From: DATBVX01 sp963810775
GTDB lineage: Bacteria; Pseudomonadota; Gammaproteobacteria; Steroidobacterales; Steroidobacteraceae
Reading direction: 5' to 3'
Length of the DNA stretch: 64,000 nt
NCBI GenBank assembly: GCA_963810775.1
Contig: CAWEOT010000025.1
Span: 186,001 to 250,000, forward strand
Position 1 is the first letter of the stretch. Every line of letters begins with the position of its first letter. A model generated the notes under the pieces. It made no database searches and was not told the origin of the DNA. It saw only the letters and a list, made by a program, of their open reading frames with translations. Positions 1-7,488 of this stretch are shown here, piece by piece. Both the position numbers and the translations under genes were made by a program.

Positions 1-91
1 GGGCGGGAAGTCCCGCGCCGAGATGCACTTCGACAGACACCTGCGGGGCTTCCATTCCGTACTGAGCACGGCTGAGGACCGTTGCCAGCAT
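1..91 (-). CDS. comM: ComM/YifB family Mg-chelatase-like AAA ATPase, N-terminal fragment
   Basis: Only the first 30 codons are inside the window; the gene runs off the left edge. The translated start reads MLATVLSRAQYGMEAPQVSV and continues EVHLGAGLP. This matches the conserved N-terminus of ComM/YifB (S-RA--GM-A--V-VEVHL--GLP). The family is a hexameric helicase-like ATPase that promotes branch migration during natural transformation. A GGAGGG ribosome-binding site lies six bases before the ATG. The gene follows ubiK on the same strand after a 39-base gap, a common gammaproteobacterial arrangement. An upstream ATG in another frame was rejected because it gives no family match. Confidence 0.82.
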   Translation of the reverse strand, partial: MLATVLSRAQYGMEAPQVSVEVHLGAGLPA

Positions 92-130
92 TTGCAGCCC
101 TCCATGGCCGCGCGATCGCGCCTGGGTCGG

Positions 131-376
131 CTACTTCTGTGTTTCAGCCTCGAGCTCGCGGATGCGCGCTTCGAGCGCCTCGATCTTCTCGCGCGTGCGG
201 CGCAAGACCGCAGCTTGCACGTCGAATTCGCTGCGCGTCACCAGGTCAAGACGCGCCAGGCCTGATTGCAGCACCGCCTTGAAGTTGGTTTCGAGATCGC
301 GCTTCAGCGCCTGCAGGCTCTCCGGAACCGAGCCCGCGAGACGCCGCGCCAGGTCGTCGATGATTTTCGGATCCAT
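131..376 (-). CDS. ubiK: UbiK (YqiC/BMFP family) ubiquinone biosynthesis accessory factor
   Basis: An 81-residue protein starting MDPKIIDDLARRLAGSVPES and ending in a heptad-rich coiled coil (TREKIEALEARIRELEAE). This is the BMFP layout: an N-terminal amphipathic helix and a C-terminal trimerising coiled coil. UbiK pairs with UbiJ to support late aerobic ubiquinone synthesis, and a ubiJ homologue is present at 57.0 kb. The start at 376 is chosen over a longer reading from 499 because it begins at the family N-terminus and has AAGGAA about seven bases upstream. comM follows on the same strand. Confidence 0.9.
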   Translation of the reverse strand: MDPKIIDDLARRLAGSVPESLQALKRDLETNFKAVLQSGLARLDLVTRSEFDVQAAVLRRTREKIEALEARIRELEAETQK

Positions 377-555
377 TAGTGTTCCTTGAGACGAGGCATG
401 CAGCATCGAAAGACGCTCATCGCCCGTCAAGTCCTGCTCCCGATGAATGCATGACGAGCGACTCGACGCGCCAAAACAGTGCGAGCCGTGCGCCGTCAAC
501 CCCGCGTAACGGGTAAGCGACTGATTCCGCGACCCCCGAACGCACCAAATTTCCG

Positions 556-571
556 TGGCATAGAAGCTGCA
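556..571 (+). promoter_or_regulatory. Sigma-54 promoter for the PII-amtB operon
   Basis: The sequence TGGCATAGAAGCTGCA matches the sigma-54 consensus TGGCAC-N5-TTGCA. The invariant GG (-24) and GC (-12) are exactly ten bases apart. Transcription would start near 582, about 67 bases before the PII start codon. glnK-amtB operons are classic NtrC/RpoN targets, so the location fits. I did not find a convincing NtrC dyad in the upstream 180 bases, so enhancer binding is inferred only. Confidence 0.8.
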
Positions 572-648
572 TTGTGAGCTGCGCGCAGCTTAGTGCGCTC
601 AAGGGGTATCAGCACCGCGTCGAATCTGCGCGGAGCGCACAGAAATTC

Positions 649-987
649 ATGAAGCTCGTGGCGGCGATCATCAAGCCATTCAAGCTCGACGAGGTGAGAC
701 GTGCGATTGCCGACCTGGGCCTGCAGGGGCTCACCGTCACCGACGTGCTTGGACTGGGACAGCAACCGGTGCATCGCGAGTTCTACCGGTCTGCCGAGTA
801 CCCGATCGACTTCGCGCCACGCGCCAAGATCGAGGTCGCGGTCGAGGACGCCGTGCTCGAGCCGGTGATCGAAGCCATCGGCAATGTCGCGCGCACCGGC
901 CACAAGGGTGACGGAAAGATTTTCGTGCTCGATCTCGTGCAAGTAGTGCGAATTCGCACCAACGAAATCGGCGCGGCGGCCATATGA
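649..987 (+). CDS. glnK: PII-family nitrogen regulator with a diverged T-loop
   Basis: A 112-residue PII trimer-type signal protein. It begins MKLVAAIIKPFKLDEVR and ends with the family VRIRT C-terminal signature. PII proteins bind ATP/ADP and 2-oxoglutarate and control AmtB, the adenylyltransferase and NtrB. Compared with the second PII at 2619, the T-loop is altered: positions 38-41 read QQPV instead of RQKG, and the signature is YRSAEY instead of YRGAEY. Tyr51, Gln39 and Arg47 are kept, but Lys58 is Arg and TGKIGDGK has become TGHKGDGK. The start at 649 is chosen over an upstream one (574) because it is the universal PII start, although its ribosome-binding site is weak. It lies directly behind the sigma-54 promoter and its stop is just upstream of amtB. 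Confidence 0.88.
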   Translation: MKLVAAIIKPFKLDEVRRAIADLGLQGLTVTDVLGLGQQPVHREFYRSAEYPIDFAPRAKIEVAVEDAVLEPVIEAIGNVARTGHKGDGKIFVLDLVQVVRIRTNEIGAAAI

Positions 988-1013
988 CCAGAATCGGCAA
1001 ACGAGGAGTAACC

Positions 1014-2489
1014 GTGCAACACCTAACTGCAGACCTGTACTTTCTCCGACTCGTGTGTAGCCAGGCGCGCCGCTGGTTCACGCTGCCGGTCCTGGCGGCG
1101 TTCGGTGTACTGCTGCTGCCGGCCCTTGGCTTTGCGCAGGAGGCGGGCGCGACAGCGCCGCCGCCGTCTCCCAACAAGGGCGATACCGCCTGGATGCTGG
1201 CCTCGACGGCACTGGTACTGCTGATGTCGGTTCCAGGACTGGCTCTTTTCTACGGCGGCCTGGTACGCACCAAGAACATGCTCTCGGTGCTGATGCAGGT
1301 ATTCGTCGGCTTTTCGTTGATCACAGTGTTGTGGTGCGTGTACGGCTACTCCCTCGCTTTCACGACCGGCAACGACTTTATCGGCGGATTCAGCCGGGTG
1401 TTCCTCAAAGGCACCTTCGATTCGGTCGCGGGCTTGTCGCTTGGCGCGACCTTCAGCAAGGGAACGCCGATGTACGAGCTCGTGTTCGTCGCGTTCCAGG
1501 CGACCTTCGCGGCCATCACCTGCTGCCTGATCCTTGGATCGCTGGTGGAGCGCATCAAGTTCTCCGCGATCCTGCTGTTCCTGGTGATCTGGTTCACCTT
1601 CGCCTACTGCCCGATCGCGCACATGGTCTGGTTCTGGGCGGGGCCGGATGCGTACACCTCACCGGATGTGGTCGATGCCACGAACCAGACCGCAGGTCTT
1701 CTCTGGCAGTGGGGCGCGCTCGATTTCGCGGGCGGAACGGTGGTGCACATCAATGCCGGGGTCGCGGGTCTGGTCGGGGCCTACGTACTCGGCAAGCGCA
1801 TCGGTCTCGGGCGTGAGTCGATGGCGCCGCACAACCTCACGCTGACGATGGTGGGTGCCTCGCTCCTGTGGTTCGGCTGGTTCGGTTTCAACGCGGGTTC
1901 CGCGCTCGAAGCCAACGGTTCGGCTGCGCTCGCGTTCCTCAACACTTACCTGGCTACCGCATGCGCAGTGCTCTCGTGGATGTTCGTGGAGTGGCTGATC
2001 AAGGGTAAGCCCTCGATGCTCGGCGCCGCGTCGGGCGCCGTCGCGGGTCTCGTCGCGATCACGCCGGCCGCCGGCAACGTCGGCATTCCCGGCGCGTTCG
2101 TCATCGGGCTCGCGGCGGGTGCCGTCTGCCTGTGGGGTGTCACCGGCCTCAAGAAGCTCATCAAGGCGGATGACTCGCTCGATGTGTTCGGCGTCCACGC
2201 AGTGGGCGGCACGCTGGGCGCGCTCCTCACGGGAATCTTCAATGCCCCGCAGCTGGGCGGGCCTGGACTGGTCACCGATTGGGTGACGGTGCAGATCGGC
2301 TACCCGGGAATTTGGCCTCAGTTCCTGATCCAGGCCAAAGCCGTGGGGCTCGTCATCGTCTGGACGGGTGTTGTCGCCTTTGTGGCCTTCCAGATCGTGA
2401 AAGTCGTCATGGGACTGCGTGTCAGCGAGGAAGAGGAGCGCGAGGGGCTGGATATCACGGCCCACGGCGAGCGCGCTTATACAAGCTAA
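1014..2489 (+). CDS. amtB: AmtB ammonium channel
   Basis: A 491-residue Amt/MEP/Rh channel. A cleavable signal-like segment (residues about 20-41, ending ALGFA-QE) precedes a PPP-rich linker and the usual eleven membrane helices. The pore histidines sit in the motifs FAGGTVVHINAG and FGVHAVGG, and the Asp of LDFAGG is present. The C-terminal tail ends with an EEEREGLD stretch, the region that contacts PII. I chose the GTG at 1014 because GAGGAG lies five bases before it; an in-frame ATG at 984 overlapping the PII stop is the alternative and would add ten residues. Gene order PII-amtB predicts GlnK-dependent gating of the channel. Confidence 0.93.
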   Translation: MQHLTADLYFLRLVCSQARRWFTLPVLAAFGVLLLPALGFAQEAGATAPPPSPNKGDTAWMLASTALVLLMSVPGLALFYGGLVRTKNMLSVLMQVFVGFSLITVLWCVYGYSLAFTTGNDFIGGFSRVFLKGTFDSVAGLSLGATFSKGTPMYELVFVAFQATFAAITCCLILGSLVERIKFSAILLFLVIWFTFAYCPIAHMVWFWAGPDAYTSPDVVDATNQTAGLLWQWGALDFAGGTVVHINAGVAGLVGAYVLGKRIGLGRESMAPHNLTLTMVGASLLWFGWFGFNAGSALEANGSAALAFLNTYLATACAVLSWMFVEWLIKGKPSMLGAASGAVAGLVAITPAAGNVGIPGAFVIGLAAGAVCLWGVTGLKKLIKADDSLDVFGVHAVGGTLGALLTGIFNAPQLGGPGLVTDWVTVQIGYPGIWPQFLIQAKAVGLVIVWTGVVAFVAFQIVKVVMGLRVSEEEEREGLDITAHGERAYTS

Positions 2490-2515
2490 GCTTTTGATCT
2501 ACCTTACCTTTACGC

Positions 2516-2544
2516 GCCATGCCGTTCGCCTGGGGCGGCATGGC
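2516..2544 (+). other. Perfect 9-bp hairpin between amtB and the second PII gene
   Basis: GCCATGCCG (2516-2524) pairs exactly with CGGCATGGC (2536-2544) around an 11-base loop. No T-run follows on the plus strand, so it is not a textbook intrinsic terminator. It could attenuate read-through from amtB, protect the upstream mRNA end, or bind a protein. It lies 74 bases before the second PII start. Confidence 0.5.
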
Positions 2545-2618
2545 CGCAAAGCCACTGTTAAACTGCGCCGCCGTAGAGTGCGAGATCGCTGCGGCGCACC
2601 GCTCCACGAGGTCAATCT

Positions 2619-2957
2619 ATGAAGCTGGTCACAGCGATCATTAAGCCTTTCAAACTTGACGATGTGCGTCAAAGCCTTGCGGAGCTCGGCATTCAAGGAA
2701 TCACTGTGACCGAGGTCAAAGGTTTCGGGCGGCAGAAAGGCCACACTGAGCTGTATCGTGGCGCCGAATATGTGGTCGATTTTCTGCCCAAGGTGAAAAT
2801 CGAGCTCGCGGTGCCGGACGACCGAGTCGAACAGGTCCTGGAATCGATCACTGCTGTCGCGCGCACCGGGAAGATAGGCGACGGCAAGATCTTCGTGATG
2901 GACCTGGGGCACGCGGTGCGAATTCGCACCGGGGAGACCGACGCAAACGCGCTATAG
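2619..2957 (+). CDS. Canonical PII nitrogen regulatory protein
   Basis: A 112-residue PII protein with fully canonical sequence: the T-loop GFGRQKGHTELYRGAEY with Tyr46, Arg47 and Tyr51 (uridylylation site), the LPKVKIE strand, TGKIGDGK in the nucleotide pocket, and the C-terminal RIRTGE. It signals nitrogen and energy state through 2-oxoglutarate and ATP/ADP. Whether it is GlnB-like or GlnK-like cannot be settled from sequence alone, so no symbol is given. GAGG stands eight bases before the ATG. It follows amtB by 129 bases, including a hairpin, so it may be transcribed separately from the operon. Confidence 0.95.
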   Translation: MKLVTAIIKPFKLDDVRQSLAELGIQGITVTEVKGFGRQKGHTELYRGAEYVVDFLPKVKIELAVPDDRVEQVLESITAVARTGKIGDGKIFVMDLGHAVRIRTGETDANAL

Positions 2958-3002
2958 CGAGCGTGTTGCGGCAATCCTCCCCGGTAGTTGGAGGATCGAA
3001 AA

Positions 3003-3473
3003 ATGCTCAAGCGAATTGCCTGGGGTTTGCTGCTCGCCAGTTTGTCGATGGCGGCTTCAGCCGACGTATTCCGCTGGGTCGACACGCAGGGCCGGGTGCA
3101 CTACAGCGATCGCCCGGAAGTCGAAAACGCAGTGCGCGTCGTCGGCGTTTCCACGCATGCCTCCGATTCGGCCGCCATCGCCGCGCGCATGCAAGCCGAG
3201 AGCGACCAGCGTGCCAAGCTTGCTGCCCAGGAAAACACAGCAACGCGCTGACCAGGCGCGGCAAAGGCCGTGCAGAACGATGTCACCAAGTCGCGCGAGG
3301 ATCAGTGCAAGGACGCCAAGGAGCGCTACCGCGTCGCCGTCGAATCGCAGAAGCTCTACCGCGTCGGCAAGGACGGCGAGCGGCAGTACCTAACATCGCA
3401 GGAAATCGATGAGGCCCGGCTGAACTCCCGCAAGGACATGGATACGGTCTGCGGCCAGGCCGCCGCAGACTGA
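3003..3473 (+). pseudogene. DUF4124-type periplasmic protein split by an in-frame TGA
   Basis: An N-terminal part (3003-3251, 82 residues) has a signal peptide (MLKRIAWGLLLASLSMAASA) and the DUF4124 core DVFRWVDTQGRVHYSDRP. It stops at a TGA (3249-3251). The same frame continues without another stop to 3473 and encodes a tail (KSREDQCKDAKERYRVAVES, then YRVGKDGERQYLTSQEIDEAR) of the kind found in intact relatives. Read through, the product would be 156 residues. No strong ribosome-binding site precedes the second half. This is therefore one gene with a nonsense codon, a leaky stop (the next base is C), or a sequencing error. The ATG at 3003 has GGAGG eight bases upstream. Confidence 0.72.
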
Positions 3474-3577
3474 GCCCGCGCCAAACGCTCACCGAGCGGG
3501 CCTGCTAGAGTGTCCGCCCGCGCAGCGCCCGGACTCCCGGTGCGCTGAGCATCCATCCAAGCGTCCGGAGCGCTCAC

Positions 3578-4474
3578 ATGCGCGTAGGCTTCATCGGGAT
3601 CGGCGCCATGGGCCGATACATGGCGGCCAACCTTCACAAGGCCGGTCTTCTTACCGCGGTTTTCAATCGCACCTTTGCGAAGGCCGAAGCCTTCGCACGG
3701 GAAACAGGCTGTGCAGCGGTACATTCTCCAGCTGAGCTTGCAGGCTATTGCGACACTGTCGTCGTGTGCGTTTCGGCCGACCCTGATGTGCGGGAAATCA
3801 TCGACGCATTGGCGCCGACACTGCCGCGAGGCGCACTGGTCATCGATTGCTCGACGGTCAGCGCCACCACCGCGCGCGAAGTCGCCGGGCAACTATCCGC
3901 CGCAGGCATCGACTTCCTCGACTGCCCGGTCAGTGGCGGTGTCGAAGGGGCGCGCGATGCAACACTTGCGATCATGGTTGGGGGCGAGCCGGCCGCGTTC
4001 GAACGCGCACTACCCGTGCTGCGCGCCATGGGAAAGACCATCACGCACCTGGGGCCGAGTGGCGCAGGTCAAGCTGCCAAGGCCACCAACCAGATCATGT
4101 GCGCCGGCGTAATCCAGGCGGTCGCGGAAGCCATGGCCTTCGCGCGTGCCGAAGGCCTGCCGCTCGACAAGCTCATCGACACCCTCGGCAAGGGCGCGGG
4201 CTCGAGCTGGTACTTCGTCAATCGCGCGCCCAACATCGTGCGCGGCAGCTTCCCGGCCGGATTCCGGGTGCGGCTGCACGAGAAGGACCTCAAGATCTGC
4301 CGTGAAATGGCCGCAACGCGCGGCGTGCAGCTGCCGGTGATCGAAATGACCCTGCTGCACTACCGGCGCCTGATCGAGCAGGGATTTGGCGATGAGGACA
4401 TCTCGAGCCTGTATCGCCTCAAGGCGGCGCTCTTCGACGAGGCAAGGGCTGCGGGACGTTCCGCGGCCGACTGA
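3578..4474 (+). CDS. 3-hydroxyisobutyrate dehydrogenase-family NAD(P)-dependent oxidoreductase
   Basis: A 298-residue beta-hydroxyacid dehydrogenase. The N-terminal Rossmann motif is GFIGIGAMG (residues 4-12). The substrate-binding motif is DCPVSGGVEGA, and the catalytic lysine lies in GAGQAAKATNQIM. The C-terminal all-helical domain carries KDLKICREMA. Members reduce or oxidise small beta-hydroxy acids (3-hydroxyisobutyrate, tartronate semialdehyde); the exact substrate cannot be read from sequence. GGAG lies about eight bases upstream of the ATG. It ends three bases before algZ, so cotranscription is plausible. Confidence 0.85.
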   Translation: MRVGFIGIGAMGRYMAANLHKAGLLTAVFNRTFAKAEAFARETGCAAVHSPAELAGYCDTVVVCVSADPDVREIIDALAPTLPRGALVIDCSTVSATTAREVAGQLSAAGIDFLDCPVSGGVEGARDATLAIMVGGEPAAFERALPVLRAMGKTITHLGPSGAGQAAKATNQIMCAGVIQAVAEAMAFARAEGLPLDKLIDTLGKGAGSSWYFVNRAPNIVRGSFPAGFRVRLHEKDLKICREMAATRGVQLPVIEMTLLHYRRLIEQGFGDEDISSLYRLKAALFDEARAAGRSAAD

Positions 4475-4477
4475 GCC

Positions 4478-5578
4478 ATGAACCGCCCGGCATCCGACTC
4501 TCCTTCGGCACCGGCACCTTCTTTCTATCTGCCGGATTTCTGCGCCACGCAGACCGTGCTCGCTGTCGTACTGATCGCAGAGCTCGTGGCCCTGGTGCTT
4601 ACGCTCGCGCGTGAAGAGCTGCAATACGGATTCTGGATCGACCTCGCCCGCACTTCCCTCTTCCTGCTATGGATCGGCCTGAGCAGTGCCGCTGCGTTGT
4701 GCTACACCCGGCCCTTGCTCGCACGCATGAGTGTGCAACGGGCTTCGGTCGTATCACTCGGCTTGCTGCTCGCGGTGACGCTGATCATTTCGGAGATCAC
4801 GTTCTGGCTCGGACAGCGCTGGGCCGGCGGCCTGCAGAGCAGCGTTGGAGACCTGTTCCCAACCGGTCACGCGAACTTCCTGCTGCGAAACCTGATCATC
4901 GCCTTCATCGTGAGTGCCCTGGCGCTGCGCTATTTCTACATCGCACACGAGTGGCGGCATACGGTGGAGAGCCGCGCCCGTCTGCGCATCGATGCGCTCC
5001 AGGCACGTATCCGCCCACATTTTCTGTTCAACAGCATGAACACGATTGCTTCACTCACCCGTTCCAACCCGGCCATGGCCGAGGAGGCGGTTGAAGACCT
5101 GGCGGATCTGTTCAGGGCTAACCTGCGCGAAACGCGCACCCAGATTCCTCTCAAGGAGGAACTGGAGGTCGCTCGTCTGTATCAGCGCATCGAGGAGCTG
5201 CGCCTCGGCTCCCGTCTTAAAGTGAAGTGGAACGTGCAGGCTCTGCCGATGGATACGCTCGTGCCGAGCCTCGTAGTTCAACCGCTGCTCGAAAACGCGA
5301 TCTACCACGGCATCGAGCCGTTGCCGGATGGCGGCACCGTCATCGTCAGTGGCGAGCGCAATGGCGACATGCTGGAGCTCTCGATCGCCAATCCGGTGCA
5401 CAAGGACCCGGGCAGTAGCCCGCGCAGCGGCAACCGCATCGCGCTCGACAACATCCGTGAGCGGCTCGAACTCGCTTACCACGGTCGTGCGCGTATGGAT
5501 GTCGAGAATCGCGGCAACGAGTACGTCGTCAAGCTCACCTTCCCGCGCGTGCATCCGGCCCAGGCTGCGGTTCAATGA
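4478..5578 (+). CDS. algZ: AlgZ/FimS-like LytS-family sensor histidine kinase
   Basis: A 366-residue membrane kinase. Four hydrophobic helices fill roughly residues 22-155. A His_kinase domain follows, with H-box ARIRPHFLFNSMNTIASL, and an HATPase domain with N-box QPLLENAIYHGIEP and the G-box region NRIALDNIRERL. The H-box PHFLFNSMN is typical of the LytS/YehU/AlgZ class, which pairs with LytTR regulators. Its last codon overlaps the start of algR (ATGA at 5575-5578). AlgZ/AlgR controls alginate, pili and virulence in Pseudomonas; the regulon here is unknown. Confidence 0.9.
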   Translation: MNRPASDSPSAPAPSFYLPDFCATQTVLAVVLIAELVALVLTLAREELQYGFWIDLARTSLFLLWIGLSSAAALCYTRPLLARMSVQRASVVSLGLLLAVTLIISEITFWLGQRWAGGLQSSVGDLFPTGHANFLLRNLIIAFIVSALALRYFYIAHEWRHTVESRARLRIDALQARIRPHFLFNSMNTIASLTRSNPAMAEEAVEDLADLFRANLRETRTQIPLKEELEVARLYQRIEELRLGSRLKVKWNVQALPMDTLVPSLVVQPLLENAIYHGIEPLPDGGTVIVSGERNGDMLELSIANPVHKDPGSSPRSGNRIALDNIRERLELAYHGRARMDVENRGNEYVVKLTFPRVHPAQAAVQ

Positions 5579-6306
5579 GGGTCTTGATCGTCGATGATGA
5601 GCTGCCCGCGCGCGAGCGCCTCAAGCGGCTGCTGGAGGAGATCGACGCCTGCGAGCTCGCGGGGGAGGCCGCCAATGGCGCTGAGGCCATCGCGCTCGCA
5701 GTGCGCCTGGCGCCCGACGTGGTGTTGATGGACATACGGATGCCTGGAATGGATGGCGTCGAGGCGGCGCGCCATCTCGGGCAGCTCGATGAGCCGCCGG
5801 CAGTCATCTTCATCACGGCGTACGACGAGTACGCGCTACGGGCCTTCGATACCAGCGCCGTCGGCTACCTGCTCAAGCCGGTGCGGCGCGAGAAGCTCGC
5901 CGACACCCTGACACGGGCGACGCGCCTCACGAAGCCACAACTGGCGGCGATCGCCAAGGCTGCCGCGCCCAGGCAACGACGCACCCATCTTTCGGTCCGC
6001 ATCCGCGGTGAGCTGCGGCTGATCCCGATCGAGGACGTGCTGTACTTTCTTGCCGATCAGAAATACGTGACGGTTCGACACCGTGGCGGCGAAGATCTCA
6101 TCGAGGAGTCCCTCAGGGCACTCGAAGAGGAATTCGACCCGGACTTTCTGCGCATCCACCGCAACTCCCTGGCGGCCGTGCGACACATCGCCTCTATCGA
6201 GCGCTCGGGCGAGGGTCAATACTCGGTGCGACTGCGTGGCATCGCGACCGATCTGCCGGTAAGTCGCCGCTTGGCGACGGAAGTGTTGCGCAGATTCCGC
6301 GGTTGA
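5575..6306 (+). CDS. algR: AlgR-like LytTR response regulator
   Basis: A 243-residue response regulator. The receiver domain has DD (residues 7-8), the phosphoacceptor Asp in VLMDIRMPGMDG, the switch residue in FITAYDEYA and the lysine in LLKPV. The LytTR DNA-binding domain occupies residues about 140-240, with LIPIEDVLYFLADQKYVTV and FLRIHRNSLAAVRHI. The gene overlaps algZ by four bases, so the two are translationally coupled. In Pseudomonas hemC follows algR; here hemX follows after about 96 bases. Confidence 0.92.
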   Translation: MRVLIVDDELPARERLKRLLEEIDACELAGEAANGAEAIALAVRLAPDVVLMDIRMPGMDGVEAARHLGQLDEPPAVIFITAYDEYALRAFDTSAVGYLLKPVRREKLADTLTRATRLTKPQLAAIAKAAAPRQRRTHLSVRIRGELRLIPIEDVLYFLADQKYVTVRHRGGEDLIEESLRALEEEFDPDFLRIHRNSLAAVRHIASIERSGEGQYSVRLRGIATDLPVSRRLATEVLRRFRG

Positions 6307-6402
6307 GAACATGCGCTGGCCCGCCGGCCGCGCGCGCGAGATGCAATGGTCTGGGCGCGGCGTCATACTAGTCGCGCATTCCAGACCCCTTCGCTTCCCT
6401 AC

Positions 6403-7488
6403 ATGGATCAGCAACCCGTTTCACCGCCTGACGGCCTCGCACCGTCCGCGGAAGGCGACCGTCGTCACGCGGAGCGTCGCCACGAGAATCGCCGCAAGCT
6501 CGAGCGCGTATCGGTACGCGGCTTGCTCGCCGTGCTCCTGGCCTGCATCGCAATCGGTTTCGCCGCTTTCGCGATCTGGCAGGCGGCGCGCGCTGGCCGA
6601 ACGCTCAGCGATATTCGCGATCAACAGGCGCAGCTCGTTGCGGACAATGCAAGGCTGCGCGAAGAGCTTGCCGCACTTGCGGGCCGCCTCGACGCCAACA
6701 CCAATCGGGTCGAAGAGCTCGGCACTCTCGGGCCGCGGCTTTCAGAACTCGGTGACTCATTCGCCGAGCTGCGTGAACGCACGGAAGGAGCGCAGCGCGC
6801 CTGGACCAACGCGGAGGCGCACTATCTTCTGGAAATCGCCAACCGGCGCCTGACGCTCGATCGCGATTGGGGATCGGCGCTCGCGGCCATGGAAGCAGCC
6901 GATCAGCGGCTGCAATCCCTCAAAGACCCGTCACTCAACCCGACGCGACGTGCCCTCGCGTCCGAGATCCAGGCGCTGCGCAATGTCGTGCCGCCCGACC
7001 TGCCCGGCATTACGGCGCGCCTTGCAAGCGCGGAGGAGATTGCGGGCTCTCTCCCGGTGCTGGGGGCCATCCAGGAGGACTACTCGCCCGATCGTCCAGT
7101 CGCTGGCTCGCCACCGGGGCTGGCGCGCGCGTGGGAGGTCATCCGCGCGTCACTCGTCGGCATGGTCAGCATCCGTCGGATCGGGGATGACGCGGTCGAG
7201 CTCGTCTCCATCGAAGAGCAGAAGGTGCGGCGCGAGCATATGCAGCTCCTGCTGTTCGCCACCCGCCTGGCCGCGCTCCGTGGCGATGAGAGCGCCTACA
7301 AGGCCAATCTTGCAGCGGCACGGGCATGGCTCGAGCAGGTGTTCGACCCGGCGGATACGCGCGTTGCCAACCTGCGCCAGGAGCTGGCGATGCTCGACAA
7401 GGCGCCAATCTCGCCGGCACTGCCTGACATCTCGCAGTCGCTGAAGCTTTTGGAAGCGCATGACGCGCGCACACGGGGTCGCACGTGA
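6403..7488 (+). CDS. hemX: HemX-like membrane protein (uroporphyrinogen-III C-methyltransferase-like domain)
   Basis: A 361-residue single-pass inner-membrane protein. A charged, Arg-rich cytoplasmic N-terminus precedes one transmembrane helix (about residues 33-57: GLLAVLLACIAIGFAAFAIW). A coiled-coil segment (SDIRDQQAQLVADNARLREE) and a long helical periplasmic domain follow, as in HemX. The function is uncertain; no methyltransferase active site is visible. The ATG at 6403 is chosen because the extra 19 residues from 6346 are low-complexity; neither start has a strong ribosome-binding site. It overlaps hemY by four bases (GTGA). hemC and hemD, which usually precede it, are absent. Confidence 0.85.
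   Translation: MDQQPVSPPDGLAPSAEGDRRHAERRHENRRKLERVSVRGLLAVLLACIAIGFAAFAIWQAARAGRTLSDIRDQQAQLVADNARLREELAALAGRLDANTNRVEELGTLGPRLSELGDSFAELRERTEGAQRAWTNAEAHYLLEIANRRLTLDRDWGSALAAMEAADQRLQSLKDPSLNPTRRALASEIQALRNVVPPDLPGITARLASAEEIAGSLPVLGAIQEDYSPDRPVAGSPPGLARAWEVIRASLVGMVSIRRIGDDAVELVSIEEQKVRREHMQLLLFATRLAALRGDESAYKANLAAARAWLEQVFDPADTRVANLRQELAMLDKAPISPALPDISQSLKLLEAHDARTRGRT

Noticed and set aside
946..959. Palindrome GTGCGAATTCGCAC inside the first PII gene, with a longer copy at 2915-2930
   Set aside because: Both encode the conserved VRIRT of PII proteins, so the palindrome follows from the protein sequence. Its half-sites are in the opposite order from an NtrC site.
984..1013. ATG start for amtB overlapping the PII stop
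   Set aside because: In frame, but the GTG at 1014 has a strong GAGGAG five bases upstream, so the longer form was not used.
2533..2547. Weak GG-N10-GC match to sigma-54 upstream of the second PII gene
   Set aside because: The spacing is possible but the flanking bases do not match the -24 and -12 elements, and it sits inside the hairpin.
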